Of a stretch of 48,663 bases of DNA, positions 16,905 to 24,451 are shown piece by piece. Where the stretch lies: positions 176,529 to 225,191 of the forward strand of contig NZ_AOIJ01000049.1 of assembly GCF_000337175.1 (NCBI RefSeq). The letters are read 5' to 3'. This stretch comes from Natrinema gari JCM 14663. GTDB lineage: Archaea; Halobacteriota; Halobacteria; Halobacteriales; Natrialbaceae. Each line of letters begins with the position of its first letter. Within the stretch, counting starts at the first letter, position 1. A program made the translations under genes and the position numbers. A model generated the notes under the pieces. It did not search any database. It saw only the letters and a list, made by a program, of their open reading frames with translations, and was not told where the DNA came from.

Positions 16905-18410
16905 TTACAACAGATCGTCGAGCAGCCGATCTTCGGTCAGGAGCGTCCGCACGAACGTTCGACCGGCGTCGGTCAATTCGTAGCCGTCTCCCCGATCGGT
17001 GACGAAGTACTCCCGCAGCTGGCGTAGATGATAGTTGAATCGCCCCTTGTCCTCGATCGACGCCGCCCGTCGGAGAGCCGAGTAGGCCAGCGGTTCGTCG
17101 GCGTCGTACAGAAGCAAGAGGATCTCGAGGCGGTTGGGTTCCGAGAGAACGGCCAGCGTTTCCGACACTGGCTCGAGCGACGCCGACCGGACCGGCCGCC
17201 CAACCAGCGAGTCGCCGGCGACGTGCCGGTTCTCGACGGGGGTCCACGTCTTTCCCGTCGTGCCGACGTATCGAGCCGTCGGCCGAACAAGCTGATTTTC
17301 CTCGAGTTGCTCGAGGCAGTGGGCAGTCCAGCCGCCGGCCCGCGAGATCGCAAACGTAGCCGGGAACAGCGACTTCGGAATCCCGATACCGTCGAGCAAC
17401 GCGGCGGCGTAGAATTCGACGGTCGCTCGAGCGTCCCGGGTCGGCTCTCGCTCCCGCAGCCGCTCGGTCGCGACCGCCTCGAACTCGCGGACGCTCGCGA
17501 GGAAGCCGTCGGCGGCCGACTCCTCGAAGAACCGTTCGGCCGCGGCCGAAAGCACCGCTGCGCGCGGATCGCGAACCCGATATACCGGGTGTCCAAAGCC
17601 CTTCAGCCCGTCGCCGGCGGCCAGTCGCTCGTCGACGGCCGCGTCGGCGTTGCCGGACTCGTGTACGTCCCGGAGTAGTTCGAGGATCGCCCCGAGATCG
17701 CCGGCGTGTCGCGGCCCCTTGAGCGTCCCGAGAGCAGCGGTCGTCGCGGAGACGATGTCCGACTCGGTCGACACCACGGTTCGGGCGGTAAACGTCGAGG
17801 CCGTCATCCCGTGTTCGATGAGCGTAGTGAGAAACGTCTCGAGCCCCCGGACGTCGGCCTCGCTTGGCTCCTCGCCGGTGAGCATGTATAGGTAGTTTGC
17901 GGTATGGTCCAGCGTCTCAGTCGGTGAGACAGGATCGTCTCCCTGCCGATATCGCCAGTACGTCGCGGCGATCGTGGGCAGGACGGCTACCGCTCGCTTC
18001 GCGTCCGCCTGCGGCCCTGACCGGTCGCCCTCGAGCGTCGCGGTCGCGACGCCCATCCGAAGCGCCTCCATCGCGGCGCACCCCTCGTCGGCGGCACGGC
18101 GGAGGACCTCGCGGGGTTCCGCACAGAGCTCACGTCGGCTCGCCAGATCGGTGCGGAAGTCGGCGAGTTCGTCGGCCGTCGGCAGTCGGCCCTCGAACAG
18201 GAGAAAGAGCGTCTCCTCGTAGCTTGCGTTGGCCGCGAGTTCCTCGATCGGATAGCCGACGACGACGAGCTCGCCGTTCTCGCCGTCGAGGTCGCTGAGT
18301 CCCGTCTCTGCGACTGTGGTGTACTCGAGTCGCGGATCGAAGACCGAGGGAGTCACGTCGGCTATCCGATCGTCGCGGGTCGTTGTAATGGTTCCGTCCT
18401 CACAGGACAT
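16905..18410 (-). CDS. Citrate synthase-family protein fused to C-terminal winged-helix domain
   Basis: 501 aa. Residues about 25-395 are a complete citrate-synthase-like domain closely similar to the neighbour. The catalytic-type His in GPRHAGDLG (His235) and GFGHPVY (His274) are kept but the loops around them are changed, and VEFYAA (Glu332) replaces the usual VDFY. The domain ends at TWTPVENR, exactly where the neighbour stops (TWTPVGDR). A ~105-residue extension follows with an ArsR/DUF7347-like winged helix at about 415-490 (LSEPNRLEILLLLY, GRFNYHLRQLREYFV, GYELTDAGRTF). No stop or start separates the parts, so it is one reading frame. Inference: a DNA-binding regulator that senses a CoA ester or oxaloacetate through a repurposed enzyme domain; a bifunctional enzyme is also possible. 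Confidence 0.87.
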   Translation of the reverse strand: MSCEDGTITTTRDDRIADVTPSVFDPRLEYTTVAETGLSDLDGENGELVVVGYPIEELAANASYEETLFLLFEGRLPTADELADFRTDLASRRELCAEPREVLRRAADEGCAAMEALRMGVATATLEGDRSGPQADAKRAVAVLPTIAATYWRYRQGDDPVSPTETLDHTANYLYMLTGEEPSEADVRGLETFLTTLIEHGMTASTFTARTVVSTESDIVSATTAALGTLKGPRHAGDLGAILELLRDVHESGNADAAVDERLAAGDGLKGFGHPVYRVRDPRAAVLSAAAERFFEESAADGFLASVREFEAVATERLREREPTRDARATVEFYAAALLDGIGIPKSLFPATFAISRAGGWTAHCLEQLEENQLVRPTARYVGTTGKTWTPVENRHVAGDSLVGRPVRSASLEPVSETLAVLSEPNRLEILLLLYDADEPLAYSALRRAASIEDKGRFNYHLRQLREYFVTDRGDGYELTDAGRTFVRTLLTEDRLLDDLL

Positions 18411-18413
18411 GTC

Positions 18414-18785
18414 TCAACTGCTGACCGCCGCGCCGACCATACCGGCGAGAGCACTCTCGAGGGCCATCACGAGCGAAATGGCGACGGCGAGGGCGAAGAT
18501 TCCGATCCCGGCTGCGCCGGAGACCGCACCCCCGATGGGACCGAGCGTGAGGCCAGCGATACCGACCGCTACGCCGATGAGGAGTCCGCCGATACTACCA
18601 CCGAGCGAGCCCGCGAGCAGGCCGTGCCAGAAGCCGCGTCCGAGGCCACCACCGGCCATGTATCCCGCGACGAATCCGCCGACGAGTCCCGCTGCAAGCT
18701 GGCCGATCCCCGGCAGGACGAGGCCGACGATTCCGATGACGGTCGCGACGACGAACCCGACGAAGACGGCGCGCCAGTCAGTCAT
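18414..18785 (-). CDS. DUF5518 family membrane protein
   Basis: 123 aa from the ATG at 18785 (MTDWRAVFVGFVV). Four glycine- and alanine-rich hydrophobic stretches with almost no charged loops, typical of the haloarchaeal DUF5518 family (start MTDWRAV, GxxxG-rich helices). The function of the family is unknown. It sits 3 bp upstream of the fused citrate synthase gene on the same strand, so the two are probably co-transcribed; whether the pairing means anything is unclear. Confidence 0.75.
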   Translation of the reverse strand: MTDWRAVFVGFVVATVIGIVGLVLPGIGQLAAGLVGGFVAGYMAGGGLGRGFWHGLLAGSLGGSIGGLLIGVAVGIAGLTLGPIGGAVSGAAGIGIFALAVAISLVMALESALAGMVGAAVSS

Positions 18786-18901
18786 ACGGGATCGGACACT
18801 AGCGACGGCCATAAGGCCGCGGCGAGCACCTGCTGCTCGAGGGGCTCGGGACTCGAGCCGATGGGTGTGACGACACCACACACTGACGCGGCGCATAACG
18901 A

Positions 18902-18912
18902 ACGCCCTTTAT
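18902..18912 (+). promoter_or_regulatory. Promoter (TATA box) of NOG1 gene
   Basis: CCCTTTATGAC about 28 nt before the ATG at 18936 fits an archaeal TATA box for a leaderless transcript. Confidence 0.5.
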
Positions 18913-18935
18913 GACCGGACGCTCTATTGCTGGAC

Positions 18936-19925
18936 ATGATTTTCGAAGACCTTCCGACGACGCCCACGTCGGAAGAGCTGATCGACAAAGCGTTCTCGCG
19001 GGCGGCACGGGCCGGGAAGGCCAAGGGCGGCCTCGAGGCCCAGCAGTCGATGCTCCAGACGGCGGCGAACATCATTTCGGACAACTTGGAAAACGTGGTC
19101 ACGGCGTGGCCGGACTTCGAGTACGAGGACGACGTCCATCCGTTCTACTACGAACTGGCCGACGCGATCGTCGATGTCGACCGACTCCGGCAGGCGCTGT
19201 CGGAAGTGATGTGGGCCAGCCGGAAGGCCCGCGAAATCCACGAGGAGTACCAGCCGCGCCTGCGGAAGACCGACGTGGACACGGCGCGCAAGCACCGCAA
19301 ACAGGCCTTCGCCCGACTGGCAGACATCGTCGAGCAGGTCGACGACCACCTGCTGTACATCAACGAGTCGCGCAACGACCTGCGCGACTTGCCGGAGATC
19401 AACCCCGACGAGCCGACGATCGTCGTCGCCGGCTACCCCAACGTCGGCAAGTCCTCGTTCGTCAACGACGTCACCAACGCCCGCGGCGAAACCGCCTCCT
19501 ATCCCTTCACGACGAAGGGGATCGGCGTCGGCCACTTCGAACGCGAGCACATCCGCTACCAGATCGTCGACACCCCTGGCCTGCTCGATCGCCCGCCACA
19601 GGAGCGCAACGAGATCGAATCCCAGGCGGTCAGCGCCATCGAGCACCTGGCCGACTGCATGCTCGTCGTGGTCGACCCCACCGGCGAGTGCGGCTATCCG
19701 ATCGGCTCGCAACTCGAGCTCCGAGATGCGATCTCGGCCCGGTTCGAGGCGATCCCCGTGCTCACGATCGCGAACAAGGAAGACCGCTTCGAGGACGGTG
19801 ACCTGACCGAGGCCGTCGCGGCGGACTACACCATGAGCGTCGAGACCGGTGCGAACGTCGAGACGGTACTCGACGCTGCCGTTGAAGCGATCGATTACGA
19901 GCCGGAGTTGCCGTTCGACGGCTAG
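18936..19925 (+). CDS. NOG1-type GTP-binding protein
   Basis: 329 aa from the ATG at 18936 (MIFEDLP); a TTG 9 bp upstream is less likely. The N-terminal helical NOG1 domain (about 1-160) contains LPTTPTSEELIDKAF, followed by a TRAFAC GTPase domain with P-loop GYPNVGKS at 166-173, DTPGLLDRP and NKED. This is the archaeal homologue of nucleolar GTP-binding protein 1, which acts in maturation of the large ribosomal subunit. It lacks the C-terminal extension of eukaryotic NOG1, as is normal in archaea. Another ribosome-assembly type GTPase gene, engB, lies 1.5 kb downstream. Confidence 0.92.
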   Translation: MIFEDLPTTPTSEELIDKAFSRAARAGKAKGGLEAQQSMLQTAANIISDNLENVVTAWPDFEYEDDVHPFYYELADAIVDVDRLRQALSEVMWASRKAREIHEEYQPRLRKTDVDTARKHRKQAFARLADIVEQVDDHLLYINESRNDLRDLPEINPDEPTIVVAGYPNVGKSSFVNDVTNARGETASYPFTTKGIGVGHFEREHIRYQIVDTPGLLDRPPQERNEIESQAVSAIEHLADCMLVVVDPTGECGYPIGSQLELRDAISARFEAIPVLTIANKEDRFEDGDLTEAVAADYTMSVETGANVETVLDAAVEAIDYEPELPFDG

Positions 19926-20007
19926 CCGTCGCTATCACACGGGGCCGTCACAGCGGACTCGGTCCCCCTTGCGACCGGCGTCTCCAGCGCGTCTCGCGAT
20001 CCCGCAG

Positions 20008-21309
20008 TTAGCCGGCATCACGCTCGACGACTTCGACGTATCTGACCTCGACGGTGACGGAGCCGTCGGCGTGGCGGTTGATCCGGTCGTGGAGGATGTC
20101 GGCCAGCTCTGGTGCCGATTGACCCGGCGGGCCGCCGATCGTCACGACCACCCGCTCCGGGTTCCGGAACGGGTAGTTGTCGTCCATCACGAGCTGGAAC
20201 TCGAGGAGCTGATAGGCCTCGTACCGATCCTGTGAGAGGACCGTCTCGACATCGTCGCGGGCGTCCTGTTCGAAGTCACCCGCCTCGTAGGAGGCGTAGG
20301 TGATGCCGCTGAGAAACACCGTAAAGACGAGGACGATGACGACGAGGCCGACGATCCGCTGTCGGAGGCGCTGTTCGGTTTCGCCGAGCGAAAACAGGTT
20401 CTCCGGCCGGTAGCCGGCGTACCACAGCGTCAACAGGCCGGCGAGGTTCACCGACAGGAGATTCACGAGGACCAACACCATCGCGCCGATCGCGGACGTC
20501 GGCTGGCCCCAGGCGAGCGCGATCCCCGCGACGCCGGCGGGCGGAATCAACGCCGCCGCGATCATCACGCCGACGAGCGCGACGGACGTTCCCGTCGCGA
20601 TGCTCACGACTCCCGCGACCCCCGCGCCGAGTGCGATCGCGAGCGACAGCAAGTCCGGCGCGAGCCGCTCGGAAATCTCGCCGACGCTCGAGAGGACGAG
20701 GCCCGGGGGGACGATGTTCAGCGAGCGAACCAGCACCGCGAAGATCGCCGCCGCCGCAATCGCGACCACGACGCCGATGATCTGGTAGGAGACGCTCTCG
20801 ACGAACAGGTCCTCGTCGTCGATCACCGTGCCGACGCTGGCCCCAAGCGCCGGCCCGATCAGGGGCGCGATCACCATCGACCCGACGACGACCGCCGGCG
20901 AATCCAACAGCAGTCCCGCGGTCGCGACGATGGCGCTGATGACCGTCATCACCACGTAGACGGGGAACGTCGGCGTCAGATCGTCGGCTTCGGCCTGCAG
21001 CTCCTGGCGCGAAATCCGGTCGGAGCCGACATCGTTCTCCTCGTACTCCTCACGCAGCGCCTGAAACCGACGGGAGACGACCGTCTCCGCGTCGACGACG
21101 ACGGTGTAGGCGTCGTCGTCGATCCCCGCGTCTTGCAGTTCGTCGAGGACCGGTTCGACGGCCGCGTCCGGGAGCGGGAAGTAGACGACCGCCGTGTACT
21201 CCCGGCTCTTGGTTTCGTCGGTGACGACGTAGTCGATCTCCCGTCCGTCGAGGACGTCGAAGATCGTCTCCCGCTCCCCGGTCGGGATCGTCAACTGTAC
21301 GAGCCGCAC
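20008..21309 (-). CDS. TIGR00341/DUF389 family membrane protein
   Basis: 433 aa, GTG start. The N-terminal ~110 residues form a soluble domain (MRLVQLTIPTGERETIFDVL; EYTAVVYFPLPDAAVEPVLDEL), then about six to eight membrane helices (about 118-355) with the family hallmarks VVVGSMVIAPLIGPALG and GVMIAAALIPPAGVAGIALAWG, then a ~100-residue soluble tail. This matches the DUF389/TIGR00341 family of uncharacterised inner-membrane proteins common in haloarchaea. It is convergent with NOG1 and divergent from engB. Confidence 0.9.
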   Translation of the reverse strand: MRLVQLTIPTGERETIFDVLDGREIDYVVTDETKSREYTAVVYFPLPDAAVEPVLDELQDAGIDDDAYTVVVDAETVVSRRFQALREEYEENDVGSDRISRQELQAEADDLTPTFPVYVVMTVISAIVATAGLLLDSPAVVVGSMVIAPLIGPALGASVGTVIDDEDLFVESVSYQIIGVVVAIAAAAIFAVLVRSLNIVPPGLVLSSVGEISERLAPDLLSLAIALGAGVAGVVSIATGTSVALVGVMIAAALIPPAGVAGIALAWGQPTSAIGAMVLVLVNLLSVNLAGLLTLWYAGYRPENLFSLGETEQRLRQRIVGLVVIVLVFTVFLSGITYASYEAGDFEQDARDDVETVLSQDRYEAYQLLEFQLVMDDNYPFRNPERVVVTIGGPPGQSAPELADILHDRINRHADGSVTVEVRYVEVVERDAG

Positions 21310-21416
21310 GTGTCGACCTGAGACGCCCCCGGGTCATAACTTCGGGGCTTCCACCTCGGGTAAATTTCCCGCACGGACTTGAGCGACCATCCGCAGGCGG
21401 CCGACTCCCGTTACAA

Positions 21417-21427
21417 TGCGTATAAAC
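21417..21427 (+). promoter_or_regulatory. Promoter (TATA box) of engB
   Basis: ATGCGTATAAACG-type TATA element centred about 26-28 nt before the engB ATG at 21450, a spacing typical of leaderless archaeal genes. Confidence 0.5.
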
Positions 21428-21449
21428 GTCGGTCGGCCGTACATCGCCT

Positions 21450-22073
21450 ATGATCGAGTTTGATACGCGGCCCAACCGAGACGCCGAAGTGGCGCTGGTC
21501 GGCCGCTCGAACGTAGGCAAATCCACGCTCATGCGTGAGTTGACCGGCCACAGCTTCGATACTGGCGGCAAACCCGGCGTCACTCGCTCGCCCAACCACT
21601 ACGACTGGGCCCCCGAGGACTTCGTCATCACCGACCTCCCCGGCTTCGGCTTCATGAGCGGCGTCGACGAGGAACTCCGCGAGGAGATCAAGACCGAGAT
21701 CGTCCACTACCTCGAGACGTACGCCGACAACGTCCTCGTCGCGGTTTTGGTCGTCGACGGCAAGAGCGTCATCGACATCATCGACCGCCATTCGGGTCCC
21801 GACGAGATCCCATACGATGTCGAGATGTTTCACTTCCTGCGCGAGCTGGACGTGCCGACGGTCGTGGCCGTCAACAAGATGGACAAGGTCGACGACGAGG
21901 ACGAGCGCCTCGACGCGCTCTGTGATCGGCTCGGCCTCTACCCGCCGTGGAAGCAGTGGCAGGAGACGATCGCACCCATCAGTGCCAAACGGGGGCAACT
22001 CGAGCCACTGCACGAGGCCGTTCGGAGCCACCTCCACGAGCAGGAGCGCGACGATCTGTTCAAATTCTTCTAA
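21450..22073 (+). CDS. engB: EngB-type GTP-binding protein
   Basis: 207 aa, the usual size. TRAFAC GTPase motifs: P-loop GRSNVGKST at 18-26, a switch region with [14 protein letters not shown]3 DLPGFGF, G4 NKMD and G5-like ISAKRG. EngB/YihA proteins assist late assembly of the large ribosomal subunit in bacteria; the archaeal members are assumed to do likewise. It ends in a TAA followed directly by a strong inverted repeat (22074-22123). A TATA box precedes the start. Confidence 0.93.
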   Translation: MIEFDTRPNRDAEVALVGRSNVGKSTLMRELTGHSFDTGGKPGVTRSPNHYDWAPEDFVITDLPGFGFMSGVDEELREEIKTEIVHYLETYADNVLVAVLVVDGKSVIDIIDRHSGPDEIPYDVEMFHFLRELDVPTVVAVNKMDKVDDEDERLDALCDRLGLYPPWKQWQETIAPISAKRGQLEPLHEAVRSHLHEQERDDLFKFF

Positions 22074-22123
22074 CGAAATTTTGCGCTGCGGGCGGGTTTC
22101 GCCGCGCCCTCGGCAAAATTTCG
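22074..22123 (+). terminator. Inverted repeat directly after engB, possible terminator
   Basis: An 11-bp perfect inverted repeat (CGAAATTTTGC at 22074-22084 and GCAAAATTTCG at 22113-22123) encloses a GC-rich inner hairpin, and ATCAAAAGC follows. The first base after the engB stop codon begins the left arm. It could end engB transcription, stabilise the 3' end, or be one arm of a dispersed repeat. Confidence 0.5.
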
Positions 22124-22381
22124 ATCAAAAGCACTCCTCCCTCCATTCCGGTTTCTTCGGGCCCTCCACATCGGTCGTCGGCCCGCTCGCTCGGCCTGCA
22201 GCCTCACTCGCGGTGAGTGTCGGGTAAGTGCCTGCCCTCCCCGGGTTGCACGACTCTCGTGATACTCGAGTCGTGCGCCCGGCCACCGAACCTTCTGGCC
22301 GGTATCTGCACTCACTCGATGGCCAGTCGCTTTCACATCCACAGATACTCGAGGATCACGCCGCGTCGAGTCGATCCGCGA
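22124..22381. other. Non-coding spacer, possible extragenic repeat
   Basis: 258 bp with no gene I can support. It contains small inverted repeats, such as CACTC-GCG-GTGAGTG near 22205-22220, and runs such as GCTCGCTCGGCC that recur in spacers of haloarchaeal genomes. With the hairpin at 22074-22123 it may be a REP-like repetitive element; that can only be decided by searching the rest of the genome. Confidence 0.3.
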
Positions 22382-23248
22382 TCAGACGACGCGGTTATGA
22401 AACGCCTCGCCGTCCCCGAGTCGGGCGACGTTCTCGCGGACGAGATCGCCGACATCCCGAACGTAGTCCCGCGTATACGTAGCGCAGTGAGGCGAGATGA
22501 TCACCTCGTCCATTCCCCACAGCGGCGAGTCCTCGGGGAGGGGTTCCGTCTCGAAAACGTCCAGCGCCGCCCCCGCGAGGGCGTCGGCCTCGAGCGCGTC
22601 GATCAATGCCGGTTCGTCGACAACCGCGCCACGGGCGACGTTCACGAAGTAGGCGTCGTCGCGCATGGCGTCGAACGTGTCCGCGTCGAACAGGTGGCGG
22701 GTCTCGTCGGTCAGCGGCACGGTGACGATCACGAACTCGGCGTCAGCGATCACCTCGAGCAGCCGATCGGTCGTGTCGATCTCGTCGAATCCGGGGACGG
22801 ACTCGTCGGAGCGACGGACGCCCCGCACCCGGAGGCCGAGGCCGCCGAGTGTCTCCGCGACGCCGCGCCCGAGGGTCCCGGTGCCGACGACGCAGGCCGT
22901 CGAGCCGGACAGCGTGACGGCGGCATCCCAGTCGGGGCGCTCCCACCGGCGTTCCTGCTGATTCGCGACGTGATCGTGCAAGCGCCGGGCGAACATGAGG
23001 AGATACCCCGCGACCGTCTCGTCGACCGGGAACCGATCGACGCCCGCCTGGATCGAGTGGACCCAGTCCGTCTCGAGGACGGCCTCCCGGTGCTCGAGAG
23101 TGACGATCGCGTCGCAGGACGGAATGCCGCCATCGTCGACGACCGCGATCTCGACCGGTAGATCGGCGAGCTCGGCCGCGAGTTCCGCCGGTGGAAAGAC
23201 CGTTTCGACTGACTCGTGGATGCCGAGTCGCTCGAGTTCGATTCCCAT
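22382..23248 (-). CDS. D-2-hydroxyacid dehydrogenase with apparent internal deletion
   Basis: 288 aa from the ATG at 23248 (MGIELERLGIHESVETVFPP), where related haloarchaeal enzymes begin; the frame is open to 23371, but those 41 residues look unrelated to the family. NAD(P)-binding motif GTGTLGRGV, catalytic-type Arg in VNVARGAVVDE, Glu in ALDVFETEPLPEDS and His in ISPHCA are all present. Compared with my memory of relatives such as the Haloferax mediterranei enzyme, about 24 residues containing the conserved TNSTGIHG-like segment are missing between FPVD and ETVAGYLL. The join is clean and in frame. Activity is therefore doubtful. The enzyme class reduces 2-ketoacids to D-2-hydroxyacids. 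Confidence 0.82.
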   Translation of the reverse strand: MGIELERLGIHESVETVFPPAELAAELADLPVEIAVVDDGGIPSCDAIVTLEHREAVLETDWVHSIQAGVDRFPVDETVAGYLLMFARRLHDHVANQQERRWERPDWDAAVTLSGSTACVVGTGTLGRGVAETLGGLGLRVRGVRRSDESVPGFDEIDTTDRLLEVIADAEFVIVTVPLTDETRHLFDADTFDAMRDDAYFVNVARGAVVDEPALIDALEADALAGAALDVFETEPLPEDSPLWGMDEVIISPHCATYTRDYVRDVGDLVRENVARLGDGEAFHNRVV

Positions 23249-23670
23249 GGGCGTCGGTACGTACGAACCGAGGATGAACGTTTGCCCGTCCGAACCGAAC
23301 GCGAAGTCCGCGGCCGGGTCCGACCGAGAACGGTGATGCCACGTCGGTGATCGCGGCTGCGACATCCCCACAGCACCGAGCGACGGAGCAACGCGGCGGC
23401 TACAGGGTGGCGCGGCTCCGGATGGAAAACGACGGTGGCTCGGTGAAAGAGTTCATCACACGGGGCTAAGCGGGGGTAACTTTCGTCATCGCCACCGTGA
23501 GACGGTATGCGCGACCCACGCAAAAACCCCACGAACCGACCGCCGATCCCGCCGTTCACGGGCGAACGCGCGACGGATGGGAAAGATTGGTTTAATGACA
23601 CGATGACATTCATGCAAATGCGCTCAGTACGTATCTACGAGACCTGCTCGAACGGCGGGCCGAACCGGCG
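23249..23670. other. Divergent spacer between dehydrogenase and signal peptidase genes
   Basis: About 420 bp. On the minus strand the dehydrogenase frame stays open to 23371 but without family similarity. On the plus strand a 55-codon ORF (23507-23674) overlaps the signal peptidase start by ATGA, but its composition and the TATA-like GGTTTAATGAC inside it (about 23590) argue for promoter sequence instead. No RNA gene is visible. Confidence 0.4.
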
Positions 23671-24420
23671 ATGACTGACGCAAGCGCCGACGACTCGTCG
23701 GACGAGCCCGACCGCACCGAGACCACCGCTCGAGACGGCACGGACGACGAGAGCGGGTTCGTTCGCGGGATATTGAACAGTGACGACGAGACCGTCGTCT
23801 TCGTCAAGGACATCGCGATCGTCGTCGCGGTCGTTGCGATCATCTGTCTGGGTCTCTTCGCGGTCAGCGGCGTCTGGCCGCCGTTCGTCGCCGTCGAAAG
23901 CGGGAGCATGGAGCCGCACATGCACAAAGGGGACATGGTCGGTCTCGTCCAAGCGGATCGGTTCGTCGGCGACGACCCGGTTGCGGGGACGGGAATCGTG
24001 ACCGCTGAACGCGGTCGAGCGACCGGTCACGAGAAGTTCGGGCATCCCGGCGACGTGATCGTGTACGCGCCGAACGGCGATCCGGCGGCGACGCCGATCA
24101 TCCATCGCGCCCGCTTCTGGGTCGAAGCGGGCGACAACTGGGTCGCGGAGGCCGATCCGGCCCACATGGGCGATCGGTCCTGTGGGGAGGTCCGCTCCTG
24201 TCCGGCACCTCACGACGGGTTCGTTACGAAGGGTGATGCGAACGCCAAGTACGATCAACTCGATGGGGTGCCGAAAACGACCGTCGTACGGCCCGACTGG
24301 ATCGTTGGCAAAGCAGTGGTCAGGATTCCATGGCTCGGCACCCTCCGTCTCCTGTTCGAGTCGATCGTCGGCGTCGGCACCGTCGCCGTCGGCCTCCTCG
24401 CGACCACGGCGTCGGAGTGA
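23671..24420 (+). CDS. Signal peptidase I, archaeal S26B type
   Basis: 249 aa. An acidic N-terminal tail precedes one membrane helix (about 45-66), then the peptidase domain on the outer face: catalytic Ser79 in ESGSMEPHMHKGD, His145 in TPIIHRARFW, which replaces the bacterial lysine as in all archaeal/ER-type enzymes, and Asp189 in TKGDANAKYD. An insert with two cysteines (DRSCGEVRSCPAPH) is usual in haloarchaeal members. A C-terminal membrane helix lies at about 225-245. It removes signal peptides from Sec- and Tat-exported proteins. It stands alone, convergent with the next gene. Confidence 0.92.
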   Translation: MTDASADDSSDEPDRTETTARDGTDDESGFVRGILNSDDETVVFVKDIAIVVAVVAIICLGLFAVSGVWPPFVAVESGSMEPHMHKGDMVGLVQADRFVGDDPVAGTGIVTAERGRATGHEKFGHPGDVIVYAPNGDPAATPIIHRARFWVEAGDNWVAEADPAHMGDRSCGEVRSCPAPHDGFVTKGDANAKYDQLDGVPKTTVVRPDWIVGKAVVRIPWLGTLRLLFESIVGVGTVAVGLLATTASE

Positions 24421-24451
24421 GCGACCGACGCGGACGGCGCGACGCGGGCCC

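Noticed and set aside
23507-23674. 55-codon ORF overlapping the signal peptidase start by ATGA
   Set aside because: No family character, and a TATA-like GGTTTAATGAC lies inside it, so the stretch is better read as promoter sequence of the signal peptidase gene.
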